Origin: Vittaforma corneae ATCC 50505
Lineage: Eukaryota; Microsporidia; Nosematidae
Direction of reading: 5' to 3'
DNA length: 55,887 bases
NCBI RefSeq assembly: GCF_000231115.1
Contig: NW_006889834.1
Location: forward strand, 305,988-361,874
A model generated the notes under the pieces. The model was given only the letters and a program-made list of their open reading frames with translations, was not told the DNA's origin and did not search any database. Made by a program: the position numbers and the translations under genes. How positions within the stretch are numbered: position 1 is the stretch's first letter; each line of letters starts with the position of its first letter. Below, piece after piece: positions 1 to 9,713 of this stretch.

Positions 1-379
1 CGAGTGAGTCTTTAGGATGATAAAAATAAAGAAGCCTGTAAATGACTTGACATTCATTGAAATACTGCAGAGATCTTTTTATCGAAGTTTCTGTGGTTGG
101 CTTGGGATCATGTTTATTTTCAAGATACATCCTATCAAACAAACTGCATCGTATCAAAAACTCGACTTGACCATCAATATAGCCAAGCCAATGGGCAATA
201 TGAGGTGGGTAGCCAACCTGTATATCATAAAACTTTTGTATAGTTTCTAGTTTTCTATCAACTTTGGCTTTATCAACGATACTGTCTTTCGCCTGGTACT
301 TTTTTGAAACCAGAGAGTCCGCAAATTTACGGGCTGTCTTTTGATACGTGTTCTCGTAGACATCATCGAACATTGACAT
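1..379 (-). CDS. Partial hypothetical protein (3' end outside window)
   Basis: An open frame runs on the minus strand from an ATG at 379 to the window edge without a stop, giving 126 visible codons. The protein begins MSMFDDVYENTYQ and is rich in charged and aromatic residues, with no signal peptide or membrane segment. I recognise no family. The composition resembles real coding sequence: no low complexity, balanced codons, and no long competing frame except a 77-codon shadow on the other strand. An out-of-frame ATG lies 6 bases upstream at 385; the ATG at 379 is the first in this frame near the 5' end. The C-terminus lies left of the window. Confidence 0.5.
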   Translation of the reverse strand, partial: MSMFDDVYENTYQKTARKFADSLVSKKYQAKDSIVDKAKVDRKLETIQKFYDIQVGYPPHIAHWLGYIDGQVEFLIRCSLFDRMYLENKHDPKPTTETSIKRSLQYFNECQVIYRLLYFYHPKDSL

Positions 380-816
380 TGGAATGCATGTGACTTTAAC
401 TAGAAACAGCAAGTTACTTAGAACATTGGTCTGGATGATCTTAAGCCACATTAATAGGGGTAATCTGGAATGGCATATATAAAAGGAGAAGTTATGCTTG
501 ACCAGACTGTAATACAGCATAGCTCTCTAAACCAATGCCTGAAAGCTTGCAAGCCCATATCTAACATAGACGCTACTTGGCGCTGACAGAATATTCAACA
601 GTACTGTCTATTTAAACTTATATTAGTGTAGCAAATCAATGCTGATACCTGTTATGCTACATTCCATTATATTAATAAAGTATATTTAATTAGTAGAATA
701 GCTGTTTAGGGCACTGCTGCATAAATGATGACCACTGGTATTTTAGCTGGTGTCCCAATAGGTGTGGCTTGACGGTGCAAAATGGATGGCATAGATATTG
801 GAAAGATACTTTGTAT
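380..816. other. Intergenic region without recognised gene
   Basis: This stretch lies between the start of the partial left-edge gene and the 3' end of NC2-beta. It is A+T rich, with a TATA-like run near 474-485 and stop codons in all frames. No tRNA-like fold or conserved coding stretch was seen. Confidence 0.5.
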
Positions 817-1269
817 TTATTTTTCATTGCTTTCAGATACGCTGTTGTCCTCTATTCCGTACTCTTTCTTTTGCTGTTCTGCGGCTTGTCTAAACAGCTC
901 CATTTGCATCTTCTGCAGTTCTTCCATCGATTTTCCACTGTCCTTAAACTTGTTCTGCCGCGAAGGCTTGTGTCTGGAATACTCGTCATAGTTCTTTGCT
1001 GCAACATCACACTCTTCAACAAAATCGCCAAATCCGCATTTCTCCATCGACTTAAACACGTGGCTGGTGCCGATTGTCTTTTTGTTTTCCAATTCGCAAA
1101 GCCTGTTTGCCTCCAATGCAATATGGCTCAAAAACAAACGAGCTGAAGCCTTCAATAACTCCCTAACATCCTTAGACACTCCATAGTCCTTGGGGGTTAC
1201 ATCGTGTATTAAGCTGTCCACAGTGGCCCTTGGAAGCTCAGAATCATCATCTGACTTTTCAGGGGGCAT
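817..1269 (-). CDS. NCB2: Negative cofactor 2 beta (Dr1-like histone-fold protein)
   Basis: The 150-residue protein matches NC2-beta/Dr1, which pairs with NC2-alpha through a histone fold and binds TBP on promoters to repress or modulate RNA polymerase II transcription. The fold occupies roughly residues 10-85: an LPRATVDSLI-type first helix, the ARLFLSHIALEANRLC second helix, then KKTIGTSHV and a GFGDFVEE turn. A charged C-terminal tail with ELQKMQMELFRQ resembles the glutamine-rich helix after the fold in Dr1, which argues against the related DNA polymerase epsilon subunit. The first in-frame ATG is at 1269; upstream codons lack ATG. The stop TAA is embedded in an AATAAA signal (816-821 on the complement). 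The MED4 gene starts divergently 180 bases away. Confidence 0.8.
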   Translation of the reverse strand: MPPEKSDDDSELPRATVDSLIHDVTPKDYGVSKDVRELLKASARLFLSHIALEANRLCELENKKTIGTSHVFKSMEKCGFGDFVEECDVAAKNYDEYSRHKPSRQNKFKDSGKSMEELQKMQMELFRQAAEQQKKEYGIEDNSVSESNEK

Positions 1270-1449
1270 AATCCCAGTCAATTATTTCTGTATTTATAGT
1301 TTTGGCAGTCCTGTAAACAAAATTTTCAGGCCGGCAAGAACTAGAAAACCAAATATACTGGCATTACAAGGCCAACGTGTTTTATAAGCATGCCTAATAG
1401 TGATATAAACAAAGAACTCGCTGGATAGCCATTTTTGGCAATCTAAAAT

Positions 1450-1923
1450 ATGCAAAAGAATCGCGGGCATCTATTCAGTTTCCTCAGACAAGATGCCCAA
1501 ATGCAAAGTTTGCACGACAAAGTCTCAAAAGAGCTCCTGGAGTCGCTAGAAAAGTTTTTAGACGATAAAATAGAGCTAGACGATCTTCTGATTGCACAGG
1601 AAAGAGAAGATCTGGCTTGCCGATATGAAAGCTGGGATATGATGAAAAAAGAACTGAAGGAGAGTATCTTCCAGCTGGCAGAGAGGCTCTTTAGAGCGGT
1701 CAATGAGTGTGAAAGGGAAATAAAGACCCTTGAAAAGCTCAATGAGTCGAAAAGTATCGAGTGTGATTTAGAGGAAGTATCATCGCATGCCCAGCTGCTA
1801 AGCAGGAACAGGGCGCCGCCCGTCGGGTTTGAACATTCAAACTGGTACCTAGGACCATACCCCGCAGCTCATATGATCGAGATGCTCAGAGAAGGGGCCG
1901 AAGAAAAGAAACAAGACTCCTGA
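1450..1923 (+). CDS. MED4: Mediator complex subunit 4
   Basis: The 157-residue protein fits MED4, a middle-module subunit of the Mediator complex that links activators to RNA polymerase II. The first 110 residues are predicted helical with heptad-like leucines (coiled coil). The family signature follows: an EEVSSHAQLLSRNRAPP segment corresponding to the conserved 'ISYAHRIS...APP' motif, and a YLGPYPAAHMIEMLR segment corresponding to 'PYPT..EMR'. It is much shorter than yeast MED4 (about 284 residues), as is usual for microsporidian Mediator subunits. The start is a clean ATG. The 3' end converges on condensin BRN1, leaving 230 bases. Confidence 0.7.
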   Translation: MQKNRGHLFSFLRQDAQMQSLHDKVSKELLESLEKFLDDKIELDDLLIAQEREDLACRYESWDMMKKELKESIFQLAERLFRAVNECEREIKTLEKLNESKSIECDLEEVSSHAQLLSRNRAPPVGFEHSNWYLGPYPAAHMIEMLREGAEEKKQDS

Positions 1924-2153
1924 ATCATGGCACTTAAGCACATAATTCTTAAGGCCATTTCTGAAGATGCGATGATATCTGTAAACAGCAGATACTTAGA
2001 TGCTCTTCCATAGCGAACCTTTAACAGAAAAGTTAAAATATGAAACACCGTACAACAGAAGATAGGCATGTATAAAAGAGTCTAACTTTTCCTTAGAACA
2101 CAATTCATATTTAATTAAAGACACGTTTTCTTTATAGTGAACTTCTGCCTGTC

Positions 2154-3620
2154 TTATTTTCGCACACCACTGCTAATAACCAAGTCTCCATCCACCGTTT
2201 TTATTTCCAACTCCATTTCATTTGCCAGGTGAAGAAGAGAGATAAGACAAAAGTGAGGAGAGATGTCTTTTGACTCTTTACTTGTGTAGGTGTCTGGAAC
2301 CCGGCTGACGATTTGACTGAACCTGGTGCAGCTCCGCATCAACAAGGAAGAAACGCTATCCTTCAGTCTTTTAATATCAACTCTTTTTGGAGCTCTCGAA
2401 TATTTCAGTTGAATTTGCTTATCAGGCATGCCATTTATGGCCTTATCGTTCAGAATTAAAGAATTTTCAAAGTGCTCGGTGAAGTTATCATTCGTATCAA
2501 GGTCTGCGGCTGCATGAACATCCCCTCCTGGACCACTGTCCAGATCTTGTCCAATATTAATACTGCCATCCAGGCTCTCATAATCTTCACGAATGCAGTT
2601 GCTTGCATTACGAACCGTGCTTACAGAGAAGTACCCATCCACCTTGAAAAATTTGTACAGGTCCTTGACTTCATACGAATAATCTTCAGGTAAAAAATTC
2701 TTGCACCTTCTCCTCTCTAAAATAGCCTGCTTGCTCAGGACAGTGTCTGACTTGTTTTCAAGCAAACTTTGGTCTATCTTTGCCGTGAAATCTAGGAAAT
2801 GTCTCTGTTTTGGCTTTTTTTCCCCGTCTCCCTTGCTTTTGCTTCCTATCTGCACCTTCCAATGGGTAGGTCCTGCCCAACCTCTGAAATATCCAAATGG
2901 GGACTCATGAAAAGCACCCACTTTCATTTCATCAACTAAATTAATTTTGTTTGTGCTGTTGTTCTCGTTTTCCTTTGAGTCCTCCTCATTTGAATCGTAA
3001 TTCTGCCCATTGCTTTGCTCGCAAACTGTAAAGTCGTTCATGTCAAACTCAGGTGCTTGATACTGGTCGCTTGAAGCATTACCAATAGCCATCTCAAAAT
3101 CCTTTAAACTATCACAGACAGGCAGTTGCTCTATTTCAATGTCAATTCTCTCGTCCTCCATCACAATATCCCTGGTGTTGCTGCTAAACAGAATCATTCC
3201 TGAGCTTGTGGGCTCCAACACATCCATTAAAAAGTAATCGTCGGTCTTTAGTAAAATGGAAGAGAATAAGGGATCATAAAAATCCAGAGCCTCCTTCTCC
3301 TTTAGGTTAATATTTGATAGATTCTTCTCAATAAAATTTGACTTCTTTCTTGCCCCAGTCTTCTTCTTTGTTTCCTCATCTTTACTGAATATTTCCAGTA
3401 GCTTCAGTGTGTTTTCGGACACATCGTCCACTCGGGTTGAGTACACCTTCATGCATCCCTCGAGAGTACTGGACGCTCTTTGAAAGTTGATGCCGTCTCG
3501 TGCTGTAAACTTGTTTGCATTTACAAAGTGTTCTATGAGTGTTGACTGCCACGCATTCCTTGATGTTATTTTGTTTTCGGCCGAGGCCTTTAGCCATGAG
3601 TTTAGATCATCCTGTGCCAT
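2154..3620 (-). CDS. BRN1: Condensin complex subunit 2 (kleisin Brn1/CAP-H/Barren)
   Basis: The 488-residue protein is the kleisin of condensin, bridging the SMC2/SMC4 heads in mitotic chromosome compaction. The N-terminal kleisin helix region (about residues 20-75) holds the diagnostic FQRASSTLEGCMKVYSTRVD segment with the following SENTLKLL helix. A mid-protein GPTHWKV motif matches the conserved 'W.GPEHWK' of CAP-H. The C-terminal winged helix (about 415-485) contains the RLKDSVSSLL and CLISLLHLANEMEL segments. Acidic and serine/asparagine-rich linkers separate these blocks. It is shorter than yeast Brn1 (754 residues) through linker loss. The start ATG is clean and faces the divergent gene at 3777. 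Confidence 0.85.
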   Translation of the reverse strand: MAQDDLNSWLKASAENKITSRNAWQSTLIEHFVNANKFTARDGINFQRASSTLEGCMKVYSTRVDDVSENTLKLLEIFSKDEETKKKTGARKKSNFIEKNLSNINLKEKEALDFYDPLFSSILLKTDDYFLMDVLEPTSSGMILFSSNTRDIVMEDERIDIEIEQLPVCDSLKDFEMAIGNASSDQYQAPEFDMNDFTVCEQSNGQNYDSNEEDSKENENNSTNKINLVDEMKVGAFHESPFGYFRGWAGPTHWKVQIGSKSKGDGEKKPKQRHFLDFTAKIDQSLLENKSDTVLSKQAILERRRCKNFLPEDYSYEVKDLYKFFKVDGYFSVSTVRNASNCIREDYESLDGSINIGQDLDSGPGGDVHAAADLDTNDNFTEHFENSLILNDKAINGMPDKQIQLKYSRAPKRVDIKRLKDSVSSLLMRSCTRFSQIVSRVPDTYTSKESKDISPHFCLISLLHLANEMELEIKTVDGDLVISSGVRK

Positions 3621-3776
3621 GATGGGTGTGGGTATAAATAGCTATATGCAGACAGGCAATGGCAACAAGTTTTAAATAGAGTCCTGCTCAATATGTTTTC
3701 ACATATAACAGATCTATAGTAGACCTTAAGTTTACCACTTAAAGTTACACTTAAAAGCCAACTACTGCATAAATAA

Positions 3777-4379
3777 ATGGAAAGAGATGTCCTCAATGCC
3801 ATTCTAGGCTCGTATTCGAAAATATTAAACGAAATATCGGAAATTAAGAAGATGATTGCTGCAGGCCGAAATGACAGTGAAGGCAAGAGGAATATGATGC
3901 TGGAGTCATTCATTCTAAATTCGCAATTTAGCAAAGAAAATACACAGAAGCATATCAAAGAGCGTATTAGTGACCGCAATGAACCTAAAGGCAATAGTGT
4001 TAAGCAGGATAAGATAAACGAGCGTACCGAAGACTACCATAATATCAGCAAAAGACGGGTAAGTAGCATAACAGGCAGCAATAGCCAGAGCCAGACAGGC
4101 AATCTAAGCATGACACACGACCGAATACCAACAAAATGCAGCACGCAATCCAATTATAAGAATTATAAGAGCTTTGATCCCGATAGAGGCTTTGAAATTG
4201 AAAAGTGTCTTTCGCAAAGAGCTGATAACAAAGTGGATCTGCAGGACTATCCATCGCAAGGCAGGGGAAAGTTCAGGAAGAGATCAAAAATTCAAGAAAG
4301 CTATAACTGCAATAGAAACGAAAAGAATGGCTGGGAATTTTTCAATAATCTTGAAAAGGAAATTGAAGAAGCACTATGA
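3777..4379 (+). CDS. Hypothetical basic low-complexity protein
   Basis: A 200-residue frame starts with a clean ATG. The first 30 residues form a probable amphipathic helix (MERDVLNAILGSYSKILNEI); the rest is hydrophilic, rich in Ser, Asn, Lys and Arg, and likely disordered, ending in an acidic helix (FFNNLEKEIEEAL). I recognise no domain. Absence of a competing long frame on the other strand and its position in a gene-sized slot between BRN1 and the ArfGAP support it as a gene. A regulatory or nuclear protein is possible but not shown. Confidence 0.55.
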   Translation: MERDVLNAILGSYSKILNEISEIKKMIAAGRNDSEGKRNMMLESFILNSQFSKENTQKHIKERISDRNEPKGNSVKQDKINERTEDYHNISKRRVSSITGSNSQSQTGNLSMTHDRIPTKCSTQSNYKNYKSFDPDRGFEIEKCLSQRADNKVDLQDYPSQGRGKFRKRSKIQESYNCNRNEKNGWEFFNNLEKEIEEAL

Positions 4380-4562
4380 GCAAACCAAGTGTCTTGCATA
4401 ATATGCACTTGCAATGTGGATCTATTTATAGCGCTGTGCATTCTTTAAATAAACCACCTGCCAACCAATGCTTCTTGCATGGCTGTACTTGTAAAACAGC
4501 TTTTAATATTGTAAAGTGCCTTTGAACATTTTCAAAATATTATTTATTTGTCATCCCTAAAC

Positions 4563-5282
4563 ATGAGCGAGAAAGACTACAAAAAGCTTGTTGGGAATAA
4601 GTCAAAGCTTTCTGAAAACTCATTCTGTGTAGACTGTGGGACAAAAAGTCCAAAGTGGGCGTCTGTGCGATACGGAACATTCTTCTGTCTGGACTGTGCG
4701 GCTGTCCACAGGTCTCTTGGTGTGTACTTGGACTTTGTGAAGAGCGTAAATCTTGATGGATGGGACAAGGAGTCCTATTTACCAATGGAATATGGTGGGA
4801 ACAAGAGGTTTGTAGATTATGTAGAAATGAAGGGACTGAAAGACCTCGACATTGAGAGCAAGTACAAGAGCAGCGAGATTATTGAGTATTCCAAGGAGCT
4901 GATGAAAATGATACACAAAGAGACAGGACTTGATCTTAGATCATCTGAAAGAAAGGCGCCACAGACCAGCGGAAGGGTAGCTAGGACACAGCCGCATGTT
5001 GAAGATAAAACTGAAGTGCTAAAGCCATCAATCTACTCTGGATCTGTGGTTACTTCAAGTCTATCCAACCTGGGATCTGCGATTGGCTCACAGGTAAAAA
5101 ACATTAAAGAAAAGACAGTGGAGTATGGAAGTAGAATAGGAAGCACCGTTAAAGAAAAAGCAAAATTGCTACTCGAGAAAGGATCTGTAAGTTACTCAGG
5201 GGATATCAAGGGGAAGAAAGATGCTAGTCTTAAGACACAGCAAAACCACACCAAGCCTGCAAAGAAAAGTGATTGGAGCTGA
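4563..5282 (+). CDS. ADP-ribosylation factor GTPase-activating protein (ArfGAP1/Gcs1 type)
   Basis: This 239-residue protein carries an ArfGAP domain over roughly residues 10-120. The zinc finger is [11 protein letters not shown] ... CLDC (C-x2-C-x16-C-x2-C), followed by AAVHRSLGV, whose arginine is the catalytic finger that stimulates GTP hydrolysis on Arf. GGNKRFVDY and [10 protein letters not shown] match the end of the domain in Gcs1/ArfGAP1. The tail has serine/glycine-rich amphipathic segments ([30 protein letters not shown]) like the membrane-curvature-sensing region of ArfGAP1. The expected role is COPI vesicle uncoating at the Golgi. The first ATG in frame is at 4563; the frame extends 15 bases upstream without an ATG. 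Confidence 0.85.
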   Translation: MSEKDYKKLVGNKSKLSENSFCVDCGTKSPKWASVRYGTFFCLDCAAVHRSLGVYLDFVKSVNLDGWDKESYLPMEYGGNKRFVDYVEMKGLKDLDIESKYKSSEIIEYSKELMKMIHKETGLDLRSSERKAPQTSGRVARTQPHVEDKTEVLKPSIYSGSVVTSSLSNLGSAIGSQVKNIKEKTVEYGSRIGSTVKEKAKLLLEKGSVSYSGDIKGKKDASLKTQQNHTKPAKKSDWS

Positions 5283-5431
5283 ACACTATTAAAATTTAAT
5301 AAACTTTTTGAGATTAAACTGAAATACCAAAATGAGTGCTTTTGTATACTTAGAGAGTGACCCGGCAGGTAGACTGAAGAATATGCAAGGCACGCATTTA
5401 TTTGTGTATAAATTTATTAGCTACTTATTTG

Positions 5432-7267
5432 TCATAAAGTCATCCGTTTTTCTATCTGCTTAAGCTGGCTTTTTGCGAGTTTTACATCAAACACCTCCTC
5501 AGAAATTAGGCTCTTCAGGTCGTGAGCCATTTTAGCAACATCCTCGGGAAGCTTAATCGACGAGCCAAGGAGATACTCTAAGTGTTTTTGATGCTCATTT
5601 CTAAAATCGATGGCTTCGGCTGCTTTTCTGTCCTTTTCTCTTTGGTCTCCAGCTTCTTTTATCATTCTTAGAACCTCCTCCTCGGTCAGACCCGACGACG
5701 GTGTTATTTCAATTTCCTGTCTTTTTTTGCTAATGCTGTCCTCTGCGCTTACTTTTATAATCCCATTTGAGTCGGCCTCAAACGTAACATCTATTTTGGG
5801 CTTTCCACGAGATGCTTTTGGGATATTCTTCAACTTAATCGATCCCAGAAACATATTTCCAGAAACAAGGGGCCTCTCGCCCTGATAAATTCTAATGTCA
5901 ACTTCTGTTTGATTGTCTTCTGACGTAGAAAAAGTCTCCGTTTGCTTAAACGGTATCGTCGTGTTTCTGTTTATGATTTTGCTGAATACCCCACCTAGCG
6001 TTTCAATTCCAAGACTGAGTGGCGTAACGTCCAATAGCAGCATGCCGTCCACTGATCCACATAGAATTCCTGCCTGTATTGCTGCACCTTGTGCCACAGC
6101 CTCGTCTGGATCCACGTCCGTGATGGGGTCGGTTCCAAAGATCTCTTTGACTAACTTTCGTATATATGGCATCTTTGTCATTCCTCCAACTAGAATAACA
6201 TGCTTGATATCCTTTTTTTCAAGGCCAGCATCTCTCAATGCCCTTTTCGCATGGCTCTATGGTTCTTTGTGCTACTTTCTTAACAACGTTCTCCAGCTGC
6301 TCCCTGTTGATTTTCAGATCTAAGTCATGTCCTGGCACGATGTCTTCAATAAAAACCTGTGTTGATGGCTTTGATGAGAGCTCAATCTTTGCCCTTTCGG
6401 CCGCTCCTTTCAGCTTCTCAAGTGACACAGTTTCATATCTAGCCTCATGCCCTCTTGCTGCTCATGCATGTTAATTATAAATTTCATAAGTTCACCGTCA
6501 AAGTCTTCACCACCAAGAAACGTATCACCATTTGTAGACTTAACGTGAAAAACACCGTTGTCTATCTCCAAAATCGATATGTCAAATGTGCCGCCGCCAA
6601 GATCATACACAGCCACATTTCCTCCAGCGCTTTTATCCAGTCCATATGCCAGCGCTGCTGCTGTGGGCTCGTTTATGACCCGTATGACATCCAATCCAGC
6701 TATCCTACCCGCATTTTTTGTAGCCTGCCTTTGGATGTCATTAAAATATGCCGGCACTGTTATGACAGCCCGTCTGACCGAAGATCCAATATGATTTTTT
6801 GCAATCTTGCTCTCGGAATTGCTGGCAGAGGCAAATACTTTTGAACCAAGCGCATTCTCGGCAATTTTCTTCATTTTTGAAAGAATCTTTGCTCCTATCT
6901 GTGCTGGCGAGTATTTTCCAAAACTTGTCTTTATCCAAATATCTCCGTTACATGACTGCATAGTCCTATATGGCAATGCTTTGATATATTCTTGAATGTC
7001 AGGGTCTGTAAATTTTCTGCCAAGCAGTCTTTTACTGGCAAATATTGTGTTTTCGGGATCGGTATTTAGATACTTTTTTGCCTCTTCGCCAACTATTTCT
7101 TCCTTGCCAAGCCGCACAATCGACGGTGTAGTCGACTTTCCATACTCATTCCTCAAAACGATAGGTCTGTTGTTTTTCATTATAGCAACCACTGAATTTG
7201 TTGTCCCCAAGTCAATTCCCACGACATACGGGTCTTTTACTTGCTTTCTATATGTGTCTTCGGGCAT
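5432..7267 (-). CDS. Mitochondrial-type (mitosomal) Hsp70, frame broken twice
   Basis: This is a DnaK/Ssc1-type Hsp70 of about 611 residues, the chaperone that drives protein import and Fe-S cluster transfer in mitochondria and mitosomes. It shows GIDLGTTNS (phosphate loop), [25 protein letters not shown], the DLGGGTFD signature, [11 protein letters not shown] and [11 protein letters not shown]. The [11 protein letters not shown] stretch is mitochondrial rather than cytosolic in type. The coding frame shifts near the A-run complementary to 6431-6433 (one base missing) and near the G-run complementary to 6241-6243 (one extra base); the middle piece [12 protein letters not shown] stays fully conserved. 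Only about 14 residues precede the ATPase domain, so no classical presequence is seen. I chose the ATG at 7267, the first in frame. Indel errors are likelier than a pseudogene. Confidence 0.85.
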
Positions 7268-7454
7268 TTGGGGTGTGGACTTTAACCGTAAAAATACAAA
7301 AATACTCACATCCAAGAAGCAGTTGATCCGTACGTAGTTTGAGCACGCCTAGTTCTTTGTTGCTAGCCATAAAATCTGCCCATGTGTGGTATTGCACAAT
7401 CTCTTTGCTGTATATTGCCAAAATTTTCACTTTCCAATACATGAAAGGAAGCCC

Positions 7455-8531
7455 ATGGGTATTAAAGGACTACTTCCAATTCTGAGGAAAATACTCAAGA
7501 AAACTCACATAGGTAAATACTCAAACAGGAGGGTGGGAATAGATGGGCATTCCTGGATACACCGCATCATTCCTTACATTGCTGCAGATCTTTACTGTAA
7601 CAACCCCACACAGAAACATCTGGACCTCTTCATGGCTAAACTTAGTGGCCTGCTGGACTACGGAATCACTCCCATATTTGTGTTTGATGGCGATTTTTTA
7701 GAAAGCAAGAAAAAGACCATCCAGGAAAGAAAGCAGCTGAGAGAGAAGTACAGAGCAGAGGTGGACTTTTTCTTGCAGAGAAATGATGTGCCAAGGGCCA
7801 GGGAGCTCATGAAAAGATGTGTGAGTGTTACACCTGAGATATTACACTCAATACTAAGAGTCTTAAAAGCCAACAATATTGAGTTTATTGTAAGTCCGTA
7901 CGAAGCAGATGCGCAATTATACTTCTTGCAACGGATAAAATACATCGATTACATTCTGACTGAGGATTCCGATCTGGTTGTCTATGGCGCAACTAGGATA
8001 TTGTACAAATATGATGGCGTCCATGTGGAGGAATACGACTCGGCAAGGCTGCATTTGTGCAAGGACAAGTACTTCCAAGAGAACATCCTCGACATTTGCA
8101 TTTTGAGTGGATGCGATTATCTCGACTCAATCAGAGGAATTGGCATTGTAACTGCATATGAGAAGTTAAAAGAGCTCGGAGATGTTGATAGCTTTGTTAA
8201 CAGCATGATTTCCCTGAAAAAAAATGTTCCGAAGGAATATATCAGTGACTTTGTCAAGGCAAAAGCCACTTTTCTCCATCACATTGTCTATAACCCTTAC
8301 ACGATGCAAAGGCAGTTCTTAAGTGAGCCAAAGATCGCTTGCGAGTTTCTAGGATCTTTGGAAAACTCTTCGTTCACTTTCAACACCCATCTTGGAATTG
8401 AACAAAAATTGGACAGACACTTTATACCCAAGGCTATAGCGAAGAGAACTACAGAAGATAAAGAGAACTGCTCTTCAGAAATACCAGAAGACTACATTCT
8501 CGATTCAAATCTAGTTCTTCCGTATTTTTAA
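7455..8531 (+). CDS. EXO1: Exonuclease 1 (FEN1/XPG family 5'-3' nuclease)
   Basis: A 358-residue nuclease of the XPG/FEN1 superfamily, closest to EXO1, which resects DNA 5'-3' in mismatch repair and double-strand-break processing. The N-domain starts MGIKGLLPILRKI; metal-binding residues are visible in GIDGHSWIHR, PIFVFDGD, SPYEADAQL and LTEDSDLVVYG; the helix-two-turn-helix motif is ILSGCDYLDSIRGIGI. The protein stops shortly after the catalytic core, so the long C-terminal MLH/MSH-interaction tail of yeast Exo1 (702 residues) is missing. The frame is open for 23 more codons upstream, but the family always starts at MGI, so 7455 is used. It is divergent from Hsp70, with 187 bases between the starts. 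Confidence 0.85.
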   Translation: MGIKGLLPILRKILKKTHIGKYSNRRVGIDGHSWIHRIIPYIAADLYCNNPTQKHLDLFMAKLSGLLDYGITPIFVFDGDFLESKKKTIQERKQLREKYRAEVDFFLQRNDVPRARELMKRCVSVTPEILHSILRVLKANNIEFIVSPYEADAQLYFLQRIKYIDYILTEDSDLVVYGATRILYKYDGVHVEEYDSARLHLCKDKYFQENILDICILSGCDYLDSIRGIGIVTAYEKLKELGDVDSFVNSMISLKKNVPKEYISDFVKAKATFLHHIVYNPYTMQRQFLSEPKIACEFLGSLENSSFTFNTHLGIEQKLDRHFIPKAIAKRTTEDKENCSSEIPEDYILDSNLVLPYF

Positions 8532-8715
8532 TAAAAATTATCCATTCTTTGGTTTTAGACACATCCTAAAGTTCAATTCAAAACCGCATATCGAAGGCAA
8601 AATCCATCCTGCAGATTCTGGAGATGCTTGAGAAGGGTCATTTGAGCCCATCAAAAATCTCACTAATTTGGCATGAGACACGCCCAATGGTTGCTTTATG
8701 TATTTGTTTGATTTT

Positions 8716-8724
8716 AAAATTTTT
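8716..8724 (+). promoter_or_regulatory. AAAATTTT-type start-proximal motif of RPN11
   Basis: Four A followed by five T lie 14 bases before the RPN11 ATG, and a CCC immediately precedes the ATG. The same arrangement recurs before many genes in this window. Confidence 0.5.
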
Positions 8725-8738
8725 ATTTAATAGTACCC

Positions 8739-9608
8739 ATGGATTCTCAGTTCTACAATTTTGATTTTGAAAATGGTCCTACTCCAGACACCTCAGAGAC
8801 AATACAAATATCCTCCCTTGCTCTTTTGAAAATGATGAAGCATGGAAGAGCAGGCATCCCTCTCGAAGTAATGGGATTGATGCTTGGTGAGTTCGTAGAC
8901 GACTATAATGTTAGGGTTGTCGATGTATTCGCTATGCCCCAATCTGGAACGGGAGTAACAGTGGAGGCAGTAGATCCAGTGTTCCAGACCAAAATGATGG
9001 ACATTCTCAAAGTCACAGGACGACAGGAAACAGTTGTCGGATGGTACCACTCGCATCCAGGGTTTGGGTGCTGGCTCAGCTCAACGGATGTCTCAACCCA
9101 GTCTGAGTTTGAGAAGATATGCAAGAGGGCGGTTGCTGTTGTTATTGATCCTGTCCAGAGCGTCAAGGGGAAGGTCGTGATCGATGCTTTTAGGAACATC
9201 AACAACCTCGGCTTGAGTGAGCCAAGAATCAACACATCAAATATTGGCTTTTACAAGCAGCCGTCTTTCATCTCGATTGTGCACGGATTAAACAAGAGCT
9301 ACTACTCGTTCAATATAACCTTCAAGAAGAATGATCTTGAGCAGAAGATGCTTTTGAATATGAACAGGAAAACCTGGGCGAGCAACTTGAAGATGAGGCC
9401 GTCCGCAGACTGGAACATTTCTGAGTTGATTTCAAAATATGCAAAAATGGTGAGAGAAGAGAAGGATCTGAAAGGAGAGGATCTCGAAATGAGAAAAGTA
9501 GGCAAAGTTGACTATAGGAAAAGAGTGGTTGAGAAATCGAACCAGATAATCAAAGACGAAACAATCAACAATTTGCTGTACAACATTCATTATTCTATAT
9601 TCCAATAA
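8739..9608 (+). CDS. RPN11: 26S proteasome regulatory subunit RPN11 (deubiquitinase)
   Basis: The 289-residue protein is RPN11/PSMD14, the lid metalloprotease that removes ubiquitin chains from proteasome substrates. The MPN+ domain has the full JAMM motif: Glu43 in the PLEVMGLMLGEF strand, His104, His106 and Asp117 in WYHSHPGFGCWLSSTD. FEKICKRAVAVVIDPVQS and KVVIDAFR follow as in the family. Length is close to yeast Rpn11 (306). The start is a clean ATG with a CCC in front. The stop TAA is embedded in an AATAAA signal (9604-9609). PNO1 converges from the other strand about 105 bases on. Confidence 0.95.
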   Translation: MDSQFYNFDFENGPTPDTSETIQISSLALLKMMKHGRAGIPLEVMGLMLGEFVDDYNVRVVDVFAMPQSGTGVTVEAVDPVFQTKMMDILKVTGRQETVVGWYHSHPGFGCWLSSTDVSTQSEFEKICKRAVAVVIDPVQSVKGKVVIDAFRNINNLGLSEPRINTSNIGFYKQPSFISIVHGLNKSYYSFNITFKKNDLEQKMLLNMNRKTWASNLKMRPSADWNISELISKYAKMVREEKDLKGEDLEMRKVGKVDYRKRVVEKSNQIIKDETINNLLYNIHYSIFQ

Positions 9609-9609
9609 A
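9604..9609 (+). terminator. AATAAA polyadenylation signal overlapping the RPN11 stop
   Basis: AATAAA contains the TAA stop codon (9606-9608). Similar overlaps occur at 37545-37550, 39342-39347, 51670-51675 and 54555-54560 on this strand. Confidence 0.55.
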
Positions 9610-9713
9610 TTGTCTTTATTGAAGGTCCTGTATTCATATACGCATGCGTATAAGCAGTAAGGAAACTAATCAAAAATGGTTAGATGCCGAGCAAGTAATA
9701 ATTTAGTTTATAT

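Noticed and set aside
5332..5466. Small plus-strand frame overlapping the 3' end of Hsp70
   Set aside because: It overlaps conserved coding sequence on the other strand and resembles no known protein.
7268..7330. GTGAGT near 7304-7309 (complement) followed by a pyrimidine-rich stretch and AAAG, resembling a short intron before Hsp70
   Set aside because: Removing it does not bring an upstream ATG into the Hsp70 frame, and no branch-point motif like CTAAC is present.
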